A DNA stretch of 64,000 nt, taken from contig JNEU01001161.1 of assembly GCA_000697475.1 (NCBI GenBank), positions 248,001 to 312,000 of the forward strand, given 5' to 3'. Positions 44,491 through 56,499 of the stretch are shown here, in pieces (positions within the stretch are counted from its first letter, which is position 1; the number at the start of each line of letters is the position of its first letter). This stretch comes from Lichtheimia corymbifera B2541. Taxonomy: Eukaryota; Mucoromycota; Mucoromycetes; Mucorales; Lichtheimiaceae. Under the pieces are notes generated by a model. The model was not told the DNA's origin. It was given only the letters and a program-made list of their open reading frames with translations, and made no database searches. Both the position numbers and the translations under genes were made by a program.

Positions 44491-47400
44491 TCAACGCATT
44501 GATCTACGACCGCTATTGGCGCGTTGGTTATGCTGGTTGCTGAGACATAGTTGGAACAAATGTTGCATGTCAGGTCTTTGGGAATGGGTCATGCAGCCGT
44601 GGATAATGGGCGTTTCTCCACCATTGTAATGAGTAAGACGTAAATTGTCACCCTTGATGATTTGGACCAATTCACCCTATGCCCGTCTTGTAAGTAAAAA
44701 ACCTCATTCCATGCCAGTATTTCCCATGCCCTTACCGTGTCCACATGACGAATTTCAATGAATTGCTGATCTACAGCAAGGATATATGGATGCTGATACA
44801 CAATATGATCGGGTGAACCGTTCCATTCGCATAAAATGGAGGACCTAATGATTCAAAAACATGTCAACACATAAGAATCCATTTTTTTCCATCTCATTCC
44901 AACTTACTTTCCAGCACCCCGTTGCACTAAGGAACCATTTCGATTGTTGACATAGAACGCAAATCGATTATAGCACAAAAGGAACTTGTCCTGGATACGG
45001 TACATTGCCAATGGCTTGAGGGGTTCAGCATGACGTTGGATAAAATTGAATTGCGGATCGGCACTATCAGGGATATTGCGACCACCGACCACCAGGTTCT
45101 CAGGATCAATGATTTCAAACCCTCTGGATTCAACCACCACGCTCACTTTGGATTTCAAAAAGTGGATATTGCTTGCTTCGGCACCAACATAGAATTCCTA
45201 TATAAACCTCTTCAATATACTCCTCTCTTTGACTCATTTCAATAAATTACCTTGTAAAGCTTGAACCATGATGGGCCTGATCCACGGCTTGAAAACAAGC
45301 CCGTTCGTTGGGTAAACAACTTTTCACTCTTGGCATCACGCATATTGCACACCGGTTCCAAAGCGACAAAGACACTGCTTGTGCTCTTTTTCTTCTTGTA
45401 TACCACCAAATCCTTGTAGTTACAGAATCCCACTTGGAAGAAATTCACATTCTGCGCCACTTCATAGGCACGGTCTGAATTACGTGTGCTTTTAGGGGCA
45501 TCGAGTGCATCAATAGAGTAAGCCTTAAGCACCTTGTCTGTAACAAAAAAAATCAATCTCATGTCCTCTTTATGTTAAGAATCACTCGTCATACCTGTAA
45601 GCACCAACAAAATGTGATGGCGTTCCATGACAGCGACTTGAGTCACATTATCACATGAGAGGACTGGGCGAACCGATGATTGACCTTCCGTCTTGATAAA
45701 GACACCAGCATCTGTTCCGATGACAATCTTGCGTTCACCTGTCATGGATACTATCAAATGACATATAAGTATATATATATGTACACCTTTGTGATTCTCT
45801 TACCAAACGGCACCGAACAGCTGATACGACCTTGACCTGCCACCGAGCCAAAGTATCGGAAGGAGGCATCATCAAGCGTACGCACTTCAAAGACATCATT
45901 GTCGCCTTGTCGTTTACGTAACGCCGTCTTTGCTTCCTCAATAGCACGAATCCACTGCTGCTTTTCTTCATGGGATGCAACGAAAAAGTGATAAATACCA
46001 TCACGATGACCAAGATGCTGAAGGGTTAAAGACACCATAGCAGGCGTGGGTGTAGTGGCTGATGAAGATGCAAGAGCTGCTGCTGTTGCGGAAGAAGCAG
46101 AGGTAAGCGTAGCCGAAGTGGAACTCGTTGAAGTAGCTGTTGTGGTCGTTGTGCTGCCATAATAGTCACCTCCAAGCGATTGAACAAAGAGCATCTGCAT
46201 TGGAATAGGCCGTTTCCAAATCCGGTATTCGGTGTCGCCATGGCTACCCTTGCGTACTTTGGTCATGAGCAACATGTGGTCAAATACAAAGGCATGGATG
46301 TCGGCCTTTTCAGTCACTTCAATGGCCTGTGCACGACGTTTAAGATCACCCCGGTGATAAAGACGACGTTGTGGATCGGTCAATTGGACATCATGTAATT
46401 CACCAGGCTTGCAAGTTAAGACATCATTGATGCTAAGGATCTCCACTTGTTGTTTGACAGCGGCTGTCTGCATATCCGAACGTGATGCAATGGCTTGAAT
46501 CATCTCCTTACAATTCAAAAGGTATCGACGGTCAATATGGTCCTCATCCGTCTTTTTGATAATGGCTTGTAATAACAAGGGATAGCGCTGCATACGTGTC
46601 ACTGGATTCAACAAAAAGTGCCGGAATGCCAATCGTCGGAAACGTTCATGCTTCTCACAATCCGCAATAAAGCGTGCAAATTCGGGATTACGCTGCTTCT
46701 CCACAGCAACGAGATATTCGGCTAATGGCACATTGGGGGTGTAGGTCGTGTATGGATCCGAATAGTACTTAAACTCATCCACCAGAATATCACCAATGCC
46801 AGGAATACATTTGCCCTCGTATTTGCGTTGCAAATCCAATAGTTTCTTGAACAACGTATCGCTAAGCTCTCGCAACGTCTCAAAGTTTTGGAATACGGAC
46901 TTGATAAAGTGCCCACGTCGACTTTCACTAATCACATTGGATCTACGCAAGGGCTCCACAATGACCTAATATCATCACCATTGTTATTCAACCTGTTCCT
47001 TTTGACAGAAAATAAGAAAGACTTACATCACGTAATGTGTCCAAATCACTACGATACACTTCTTCGGAATAAATCATTTCATTGATAGCCTCTTGTCGAT
47101 CTCGTTCACGCTTTGGTGTGTTTTCCAAAAGCTCTCTTGGAACACGTTCGGCCCATGCTGTATGTGGGAATGTCTACAAATACGAGGTCATCATCAACGT
47201 CATGCCCACTTTTGCCAATAAGAGCTTGTGTTATATATACCTTGGTGTCGTCCACTGGAGATAATGTGGGATCCGAAGGACGTCGTGCCAACACGGCTTG
47301 AGACTATGGAACTTGTTAATGACAATGGCCATGTTTCGCCTCTTTTCTTCCCTCTCTCTCTCTTACCATAATATCTTCCTCAAATACATCAGGTTTGTTT

Positions 47401-49127
47401 GGACATCGAGGGGCGTAGCATCCACCTTGACCGGGCAAGCAATTATAGGTGTAGCATTGACTCAAGGAAGTAAAGATACCCACAGGAAGTTCATTATCAG
47501 CGAGATCCTCGTCAAACGTATAAAACTGGTCCGAAGAGTTGTACACCTCGTTGGTAATGAGGGACTTGTAATTCTGGCGGATAGGCTGGAACAAGGGTGG
47601 AGAGCAATTCATCAAGGCATTGGCAATAAGTACACAATAGCCCTCTGGTATGTTTTTGCTGGTCAAGATCTCTTGTAGTAAAGACTATATATATAACCCA
47701 TTGAGTACATTTCAGCCATGATAAATATATATATATATATCCCAACTTACAATAGCTTCCTGACCACTAAAAGACTCGGGGTACTCGTTGGAACTTTTCA
47801 CTTCGCGCACATTGGTGATACGTTTCATTCGATTCTTGAACGCTGTCGAAAGCTCAGTGAGGATTGAATAATCAACGTTGACTTCAAGTGATAAGGATGA
47901 ATAGCGATTGTGCGTTGGCTTTAAACGTTCTTGTTGCTGCTCGACATGTTCTTGAGAGACCTCGGGTTGAGCCAGTGAGAAACGAGGTGGAGGTGGAGGT
48001 GGTTGATGTTGTAAGACATCCTCTTCCTCTTGTGTTTCGGAACTGAATGTGGTTGATGGATAAGGAGGTGGAGGTGGTGGAGGCTGTTGTTGCTGTTGTT
48101 GCTGAGTGACAACGGGAGGATAATCATCATCTTCATCGTCACTGGAAATCGGAGAAACGGCAACAAATGGCACTTCATCACCATCCGTTCCAGTTTGTGA
48201 TGTATCAATGGCAGAGGGTATAGCGTACTTTGGTCGTTCAATAGTATTGATCATTTTGGCTGATGAATGATTACGTCGATGCATGGTGGTGGTAGATCGC
48301 GCGTAATCTTGCGATGATGGACGTGACGCATGACCTGTAGAGGATGATGATGACAATGGCTGAGGCGGTTGTTGCTGTTGTTGTGGTTGCGGTGCGGGTT
48401 GTGAATAAGAGGGTTGCGGTTGCTGATATTGCATTTGCATTTGCATCTGTTGTTGCTGTTGGTGCATCATCATTTGCTGATAAGAGTGGCGTGCTGTAGG
48501 TGAAGCTGGAGGAGAACGATGAATAGGATATTCTAGTTGTGCTGATGCGACTGGAGGTGAGCTGTGTGCAGGCACAACGCTTGGAGCATCCACCAAATGC
48601 TGAGGTGGGTATTGTGGCATCCCATAATTATTGTTACCACCGCCCTGAGTAGTCGTAGTAGGATAGCTGTAGTTTTGACCATACATGGCTGGATTGTTGC
48701 CATAGCCACCGTATCCATAACCACCATCCATCCGCATATCGGTACTGGCACCATAAGACCCGCTTCTATAATGTCCATTGCTGGCAGTGTTATCCATCAT
48801 GCTACGGTCATACATGGCCGTATCCTGGCGTGGCATTTGATGTCCATAGTCATAATATCCATATTGCGCATTCTGTACATTATGAGTCAGTCATCAAAGA
48901 TACTTTTCATCCGAGAACAATATGATACATACACTCTGCTGATGACCATAGTCATTGGCGGGAGGACGATGCTGTAAGGATTGACCACGAGGTTGAGGAA
49001 CAATGTGTCCTGAAGGATGGGTTGCCATTTCGTTCAAGTATGAATCGACCGAGTGAACTAGACCACCCATGGTACCGGGAGGCATACCACCACCACTGTC
49101 ATAGGCTCCTTGTTGCTGGTTCGACAT
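44491..49127 (-). CDS. Rho1 guanine-nucleotide exchange factor (DEP-RhoGEF-PH-CNH), Rom/Rgf type
   Basis: Eleven exons (48933-49127, 47751-48872, 47367-47684, 47241-47303, 47027-47173, 45804-46965, 45595-45750, 45251-45537, 44908-45197, 44736-44844, 44491-44676) give 1344 residues. Such proteins activate Rho1 at the cell cortex for wall synthesis and integrity signalling. In order: a disordered Gln/Pro/Tyr-rich N terminus (~1-390), a DEP-like region (~400-500, NIPEGYCVLIANALMN), the RhoGEF domain (~585-775, RQEAINEMIYSEEVYRSDLD, LLNPVTRMQRYPLLLQAI), a PH domain (~800-960, FDHMLLMTKV, EEKQQWIRAIEEAK) and a C-terminal CNH domain (TGERKIVIGTDAGVF, FKLYKEFYVGAEA, GELVQIIKGDNLR). MSNQQQG is the first ATG in frame; the frame is open further upstream only from non-ATG codons. 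The domain order is that of yeast Rom1/Rom2. Confidence 0.93.
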
Positions 49128-50322
49128 GGAGAAAGTGTATGAATTGCCAGCCAAGCGATGAAGGTCTTTTGTGTTTGACGTTGAGTTCCCCTACTCGGTA
49201 GCAGTTTGAGAAATAAAGACAAGGATCGAAGCACAATGAGGCCTACCTTGAATGTTTATAAAGGAAGAATCAAGAGAGCTGGGGAGCAGTGAAAGTAAGC
49301 AAGAGAGAGCGAGAGAGACAGCCCAGTAAGAGAAAGACCACTAATTTCAAACAGCCGCGAATAAGATGTCCGCCATACTGTCTGCTTGGGCTGAGCATGA
49401 GCTTAATCACCCAACGGGCCTTCCTTATTCCCTTTGTTTCCTATATAACCATAGCTATTTATGTTATCCCTATTATCAAGAGAAGACTGCATTTCATCCT
49501 TTTGTATTTGCCATCGCAAGCTTTCTGTCAGCCTCGTGTAATAATATTGCTTCCTTTTGTACTACGGTCATATCGTCCGCCCCACATAAATAGCTTGACT
49601 GCACACGTTGCTCATCGCCTTATACAATGATACAATCATAAGTGTACACTTGGATTGCATCACATGCGAGCCGCGCACGGTCCATTTAAAGTTATTAAAT
49701 TGGCATTCATTAAACAACATGCAGGTCATCGCCGATGTTGTATATATACGTTTATCATGTACACTATTACTCTTTGTATTGGTCTGCATGGGTGATAGAA
49801 CCAAGTGCAAGAAGGAGGAACCTTGGGCTTTGCTGTTTGTACACCAAGTACCAACAAGTGGTTTTGATTGCTTATATCAACCCTATCATTTCTTTTAATG
49901 CTGCCATCACGCGTAATATAGCTTCGTGAGGTGTATTCGATGCCATCGGATGCTGATATCCAGTAGCTAAACCGAACATGCAGCTATTTACAGTAGTCGA
50001 CGCCCATCCACATTGATTTTTTTATCATTTCTAAGCAAAAGCAAAGTACTCACAGGAAAAGCATGAATAAAGCCATGGCAAGCAAACGTCAAAAGAGTCG
50101 TCTTGACGCACTCCACTTTCATTTCCTATTATCGTATCAGACATTTAGTGATGTTTTGAATGTAAGCGATAGTGTAGATGTTGCTGAATGATTGTAGCCC
50201 AGCCAATGACGGCATAACAATGTCATTTCAGGAAATCATGGGACACGGTTTTATTACAACAACAAGGGTCGTTGGCTTGCTCGAGACAAAGAAATTTCTT
50301 TCTTTTCTTTTTCATTGTCACC
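49128..50322. promoter_or_regulatory. Head-to-head intergenic region Rho GEF / lactate dehydrogenase
   Basis: About 1.2 kb between divergent start codons. GA-rich tracts occur near 49300. No convincing exon; open frames near 49289-49630 and 49608-49929 have no recognisable content. The 40 bases before the lactate dehydrogenase start are TTTCTTTCTTTTC-rich. Confidence 0.4.
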
Positions 50323-51448
50323 ATGCTCGGAATCGGAAACGCGTATCGAAGCAAATTGTTTGGGCGTGCAGTAGTAGCAGCAGCATCTAATCATGCAACA
50401 CGCCGATATATATGTCACAATCGATTCATGCGAAGAGTCTCTATCATTGGTGCTGGTGGGGTTGGCTCAACGATAGCTGCAATGACCATGTCTAAAAACG
50501 TGGCTGATGAAATACTGCTTGTTGATGCAATGGAAGATTTTCTCAAAGGGCAAGTACTTGATTTGAGCGATGCCAACATCAACAATGGGACCAAAGTCCG
50601 TAGTGCCACTTGGAAGGAAGCTGGCCAAGCAGATGTCATTGTCATCACCGCTGGAGCGAAACAACGTTCAGGAGAATCCCGTCAAGAGGTATAAAGAAAA
50701 GAGGGCCTTTGTTGTTAACGTGAAATAATAATAGCTCCTTCATTCAGTTAGTGGATCGTAATTATGAAATCCTGAAACAAGTGATTGGAGAAATGCAACC
50801 GATTCAAAAAGATGCCGTTATGCTTCTTGTATCGAATCCTGTCGATGTACTTACATCGATTGCACAAAAGCTTGCAGGTCTACCCAAAAACAGAGTGTTT
50901 GGATCGGGAACCTTTCTCGACTCCTCAAGGCTAAATGTTTATTTGTCTGACAAGCTCAATGTATGTAAATCCCCGCTGCATGAATGTTTTTCTTATTCTC
51001 ACACCACGTGATGTAGATATCTCCATCTTCCATCTCTGCCTATGTTTTGGGTGAACATGGTGATTCGCAATTCATTGCTTGGGAAAGCGCTTCTGTGGCT
51101 GGACGACCCTTGCTATCATTTCCTGAAATCCAAGCTCTCGATAAAGAAAGCATCCGGAAGCAAGTCTCTAACAAGGCTATGGACATTATCCGGTATAAAG
51201 GATCCACATTCTACGGCATTGGTGCGTGTGCAACATCATTGTGCGAAAGCATTTTACGTAATACCCTCGAGATTCGACCTGTCTCAGTGCATGTGGACAA
51301 CCTTGACACTGTATTATCTGTGCCAGCCAAGATTGGTGCAGGTGGTGCTGAAGAAGTGTTTCCTATCCCTCTCAGTGATGATGAACAACAAAAGTTACTA
51401 GAAAGCGCACAAACTGTAAAAGAGGTAGCGAGGAAATATCTTTTGTGA
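50323..51448 (+). CDS. L-lactate dehydrogenase (NAD-dependent), with basic N-terminal extension
   Basis: Three exons (50323-50688, 50748-50960, 51017-51448) give 336 residues. It interconverts pyruvate and L-lactate with NAD(H). The nucleotide loop is SIIGAGGVGST. The substrate loop reads TAGAKQRSGESR, with Gln at the specificity position where malate dehydrogenases have Arg. The catalytic segment is YVLGEHGDSQF with H207, and GSGTFLDSSRLNVYLSDKL is typical of lactate dehydrogenase. Before the domain is a 35-residue extension rich in Arg, Ala and Ser with no acidic residue, like a mitochondrial presequence. A second in-frame ATG (50428, MRRVSIIG) would give a leaderless form. The stop TGA overlaps AATAAA. 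It is 14 bases from the stop of the convergent hydrolase. Confidence 0.93.
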
Positions 51449-51462
51449 ATAAAAACATCCTT

Positions 51463-52807
51463 TTATTTGCTCACTACTACTATCTTGGCACACCAATCTG
51501 TGAACACTTGGAGATCTTTCAGCCATTGCTCTTTTGATACTGCTACATTTGACTCGACAATATAACAATGGGGTGCATCTGGTCGTGTGGCTATGTCGAG
51601 ATCAACACCGTCCTTTTTTAGCTTTTTGGCGAACGCTTCAATCTGTGGTTTGAGGAACTCTCCACCACCCATCGTCAACAATACGGGGCAAAACTCGTGA
51701 TAATCAGCGTAGATAGGTGATACATCAGGTTGTCGTAGCACTGCTTGACGCTCCTTTTGATCCATTTGAGCTAGTTGTGGCAGGTATCCCGAGAAATAGC
51801 TCCGTATTTGCCAACTGCGCACAAAGTCACTGGCAACATCATTTTCAGCTGTAATCGAATGTTCATCATCGAGATCAATCCAAGGGGATATCAAGGCTGC
51901 TCCAGCAGGTAATGGGATAGGTGGAAGGTCAGCTAAATCTTGATGATGTCGTTGATCCCGAACTTTTAAGAGTGTTGCTGCAGTGAGATTACCACCAGCA
52001 CTATCGCCAGCTATTAAGTAAAATGTCGAGTTAAATAATGGATGTTGGTGCGTGCTGGTTGTAACTTACCGACAATGATGCGAGATGGGCTAATGCTGAG
52101 ATCATGCACAAGGTAACGATACGCCGATACACATTCATTCAATGCCGTTGGATGAGCAGCCATAGGTGATAAAGAGTAATCGACCGAGAGAATGCGTACA
52201 TCTTTTAGCTGATGATTGTCTTTGAGCTGGGAGATCATATTCAAGAATGCTGGCATATACTGAGTCGAGGTTCCTAGATGAAATCCGCCTCCTTTGATGA
52301 TATGTAAGAACAATGCAATCGATGCATCCTCATCCTCCTCCACGAACCATGAATAAACATCACCACAAGATCTGCATCTGCAACCGTTGTTTCCATCCAT
52401 GCTCTTGGATTCTTTTGCTTTTTGTGGATATCTTGCACGATCCAATCGCCAACCCATGATTTGAAACGTACTCGTAGTATGCTTGAAAGGTGCTCGCTTT
52501 CTGGAGCTTGCATCATCTTGAGTAAAGGCCTCTGGATAGAAAACGGAAAGCGTAACCCTGATGTGATCATGCTGTATCGTATGCGTACTGGCACCAAGAA
52601 AATGTACTTTTTGGTAGCGTTAACCAGTGACCGAGACACTACCTATTGAAGTAAGTGATATGTCCCTTGGAACGCGTGAAACAATTGCTTACATAGACGT
52701 CTCCCATTGCTCGTCAAAAGAAATACGAGTAGCAAGGAAAGGACAATGCGCTTGAATGTCCATGTTGTTGCATCGTCATTGAGCTCCACGGAATCGTTGT
52801 CTGTCAT
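51463..52807 (-). CDS. Alpha/beta hydrolase, hormone-sensitive-lipase (HSL) type, membrane-anchored
   Basis: Four exons (52693-52807, 52348-52638, 52070-52291, 51463-52010) give 391 residues. The HSL group hydrolyses short acyl esters, steryl esters or related compounds. Intron 2 splits the oxyanion motif, which splices to HGGGFHLG (residues 135-142). Intron 3 falls just before the nucleophile elbow AGDSAGGN (S213). LSVDYSLSP and HPTALNECVSAYRYL are also typical, and the catalytic His lies in DAPHCYIV near the C terminus. The N terminus carries one hydrophobic anchor (RIVLSLLLVFLL). The catalytic triad appears intact. The exon 1/2 joint needs the second of two adjacent AG acceptors (AATAGGTAG). 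It is convergent with the lactate dehydrogenase gene. Confidence 0.88.
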
Positions 52808-53680
52808 ATGAAAGAAAGCAAGAAGAGCTGCATATAATGATTGATCACGCTGCTACTGGTTTTTACCCTTTTCGGACCACTACATGCAGATCCCGCCGAA
52901 CGTCATCCTCACGTGATGCTACAACAAAAAGCATATACAACCGCGAATTGAAATAAAAAATGCTGTTGCTGGGATGCCATCGTCATCTCCTAAAACGTCA
53001 TTCATATTGCCCACTTAACACAGTATCCCATGTCTGGTTTATACATGAACGTCACCGATGATGTGATAGCTATAGATAGTAGTATAGTACTGCCTTCCTA
53101 CTTTAATAATGCTACTACAAGTGAACAAGCATGCTTCATCCTTTCATATCTCACATCACCAGTTACAGAGATTGGTTAAAATATTACTAAGAGCACCCCT
53201 TCCTGTTGGCAATTAAGGAATTTACATCTCTGTATGAAAGGCCACTCGCTGCAACCTTGTGCAAGTCTTATGTCTCGTGGTGGCTGATACTGTACAGGGC
53301 AGTTTTTTGGGGGGAATGGAAAAAGTGTGATACCCGAAAAGTATATGGCAGCAATGCAGTACTACTATGGAGTAGGGAGTATCAAAGGAGGTAAACTTGT
53401 TGGACGAAAATTCTCGGCCAGGAATGAACGCTTCGCTCCTCCCTTTTTTCATATGATGATAATGTTAAAAATTAATGGATCACAATAGCTACATAATCCA
53501 TCCTATTAGGATGCTAGCGGCATACCGTGTATATGAAAACCCAGTGAACCATCATTTCATAAATGGCATCCACCACCAAAGACGACATTACATATTGCAC
53601 GGCGTGCATGATGCACTTGATCCTAGTAGTAGATGAGTTACCCCTTTTCTCTCTTTTCTTTCTCACTTTCATATCAACCA
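52808..53680. promoter_or_regulatory. Head-to-head intergenic region hydrolase / MFS transporter
   Basis: About 870 bases between divergent genes. No exon supported. The hydrolase-proximal part is of mixed composition. Just before the transporter start the + strand is CTTTTCTCTCTTTTC-rich. An open frame at 53206-53394 has no recognisable content. Confidence 0.4.
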
Positions 53681-56189
53681 ATGTCTGGAACCACAGCAAA
53701 TAACCACAGCTATGATACACAAGAGAAAGAGGCCATAATTGACAGCAACAAACTGCAAAGGGCTACTTCAAGTGACTTTGAAGACAGTCATCATGACCTT
53801 ACCATCACGTCAAAAGACCTGAATAGCCATTCCCAAGGTCGGACATGGTTGATCGTTATCAGTTTACAGTTGGCAGTGATCTTGGTTTCCATCGACAAGT
53901 GCGTACATAATAATCCAATTTACCGTAATCATATGATGTAATGATGACTTTTTTAATAGCACGGTGCTTACAACGGCGATGCCAAAGATCATATCCGATC
54001 TGCACAGTATGGCTCTTTATTCCTGGGCAGTCACTAGGTATCATGATGACAACTGAGCATATAATGACGATAGGAGAAGATGATGAGTGCATCTCCCCCT
54101 AGTGCTGATTCCTTGTGTCTATTACAGCTACATCATGACATCAAATGCTTTCCGTATGTGTAACATGCTTCAGAATTCATAAAGCTATTAACATGCCATT
54201 GTCGGTAGAGCCTGTATTTTCCAAACTTTCTGATATCTTTGGTCGCAAGTATATCATCAATTTCGGGATTGCCATATTTTTCGTTGGATCCTTACTATGC
54301 GGCTTTGCAAAGGTGTGTGTGGAAACCAGGTTAGTATTATCATTGGATATACTAAAAAAGGTGCATTATTATATATAGTCAATGGTTTGGCTCATTGTAG
54401 CTCGTGCCATTCAAGGTATTGGAGCCGGCGCGGTTAGTGTTTTATGGATGCAAAGAATCATGGTAGCTGTATGTACTGACAATAAATCTACCTACTAGAT
54501 AATACCATCGGTATGAAATGAGAGAAAATAACAAGATAAAAGCTGCTGATACTCTCTGTTGCCCTAAAGGTATATATCATTGTCGCCGATATTGCACCAT
54601 TACATAAGCGACCCCTGTATCAGGGGTAAGTTGCCATCATAAAATGTACTGGAATCCCTATCTTTGTTTTTGACGACAATGTTATTGTAGAGTTGTACAA
54701 ATGAGTGCCACTGCCGGGTCAATTTGTGGTCCATTTATTGGGGTATGTAGATATCATAGCTACTGGAGGAGGAGAAGAAGAGAGGGGTCAGACTGACTTG
54801 TCTATTATACCCAGGGTTCCTTGACCGATTACATCAACTGGCATGCCATCTTTTTCATAAAGTGCGTTCAACATCGACATGAGAATGATCGAACCACCCT
54901 CGTTAATGACCTCTATTTAGCCTCCCTCTTTGCATTACCATCTTTTTCTTGATTTCGATCTTCATGCATATACCAATCGAGAAGCATGATTGGAAGAAAA
55001 AGCTGTTACGCATTGATTATTTCGGTAGGCCGATTCATCATCATGCATCATTAGCTCCAGAAGGACTAAACATTATTCCTCGACATAGGCAGTATACTTA
55101 TTCTTTGTTCATCCATTGCATTCACCCTAGCTTTGGCCTTGGGAAGCCAAGACCATGCATGGGGAACGCCTATTGTCATTGTAAGTCTTTTTGATAGAGT
55201 GATAGGATGCATGTATACTTGACCATTCATTCTGCGGCACAGGTGCTTTTCGTTGTGACAGGCATATTTGTGTCTCTATTGTGCTTTGTGGAATGCAAGG
55301 TAGCGGTTGAGCCTATTTTACCTCCGAGGATATTCACGCAAGGACGAACCATGTTATGCGTTATCGTGATCCAGTTCGTCTTTGGTGGTGGAGTGGGATC
55401 ATTTGCCTATTTCATGCCCCTGTTTTTCCAAGTGGTCCGTGACAGCTCTGCCATGATGTCTGGCTTACCTCTGATACCAATGCAACTTGCCGCCGTCGCC
55501 ACCACACTCCTTGTTGGATGGCTTGTGGCACGAACAAGACTCAATAAAGCGCCACTTGTTGTTGGAACTTTGCTATTCACTAGCCTGTATGGTCTTGTCC
55601 AACTTTTTGATGCCGATACTCCATGGTCACGTAGGTATCGCACATACGTTCGTGGTATCACGATGCTTATGATGATGATGTTTTTGTAGAGGTATATGGA
55701 ACCATTTTTATCGGAGGGGTTGGAAATGGATGCATCTTAGCCTTAGCCATTGTCACAGGGCAGTCTGCTTTAAAGGATCAAAAAGATACAGGTAAACATA
55801 CACGATGTACATTGCTATATATACTCATCATTGATGCCAATTTTATTATAGCTGTGGCCACAGGCTTGCTATCGTATGTAACCATGATGGGGGTAGGTGT
55901 AAGCGTCCCAGCAGGGTCGGCTTTGCTCAACAGCATGCTCATACAAAAGCTCCCTGAATTCGTACCCATGGATTATGTAACACGCATTTATAATTCGCCC
56001 GAGTATATTCACCATGGTCTACCATCGGACTATGTGGAAGGTGCTATCAAAGCATATGTCAACGCTTTCCGAGCACTATGGTGCATGATGATGGGGTTTG
56101 CTGCCACCACCGTTATTAGCGCGCTCCTCATCAAACGATGGACGTTACCTGCTCATAACAACGCTGAAGAGTCCAAAGCCGATGCATAA
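53681..56189 (+). CDS. MFS transporter, drug:H+ antiporter DHA2 (14-helix) type
   Basis: Fourteen exons (53681-53898, 53960-54037, 54128-54153, 54209-54312, 54379-54432, 54499-54510, 54570-54625, 54691-54742, 54815-54861, 54921-55024, 55089-55180, 55243-55630, 55690-55791, 55852-56189) give 556 residues, the most finely split gene here. DHA2 markers are SLQLAVILVSIDNTVLTTAM, KLSDIFGRKYIINFG (motif A), VARAIQGIGAGA, VADIAPLHKRPLYQG, SATAGSICGPFIGGSLTD and INWHAIFFIN. A 12-base exon (IIPS) is needed to join IGAGA to VYIIVADI in frame. Drugs, siderophores or secreted metabolites are typical substrates. The neighbouring same-strand adenylating enzyme, 310 bases downstream, makes a shared pathway possible. 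Confidence 0.9.
54499..54510 (+). other. 12-base micro-exon in the MFS transporter
   Basis: The sequence between acceptor CTACTAG and donor GTATGA is ATAATACCATCG, coding IIPS. Without it the helix-5 segment IGAGA-IIPS-VYIIVADI would lack the four residues expected in DHA2 transporters, where GGxI-I-SL-VYIIxxD is usual. Flanking phases are both 0, so skipping it would keep the frame. Inference from frame and family spacing. Confidence 0.75.
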
Positions 56190-56499
56190 AAGTCAAAGAG
56201 TTATAATAATAGTACTGCATAAGAAATAGAGTCGCACGTAATACATTCTGCCTACCCACTATGCCCGGTGTACTGAATAAACAATGATGATATGTACTCA
56301 CGGCGTCTATTTGGTATGAGCCTCCTCAGATACCATGTGGATGCAAAGTATTACACAAAATGCCGTTTTACCAATGACTCAATGGAGCAATCACCTGCCC
56401 ATCAATGACAATTTAACAACTCTTGCTATGTATACCTTCGTTTACCCTCTTTTTTTTTTCCCTCTTCGTCAAGAATTCAACCTATGCTTGCATCCAAAA
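56190..56499. other. Intergenic region between MFS transporter and adenylating enzyme
   Basis: About 310 bases between same-strand genes: 3' UTR of the transporter (AATAAACAATG near 56275) and promoter of the ligase. The frame is open in phase with the ligase from 56335 (an ATG there reads MWMQSIT), so a longer N terminus is possible, but the segment includes a T-rich leader-like tract and is treated as untranslated. Confidence 0.4.

Noticed and set aside
52600..52710. Hydrolase starting at the internal ATG near 52760 (MDIQAHC...)
   Set aside because: That frame meets a stop after splicing. The frame from 52807 gives a membrane anchor and joins the conserved body when the second AG is used.
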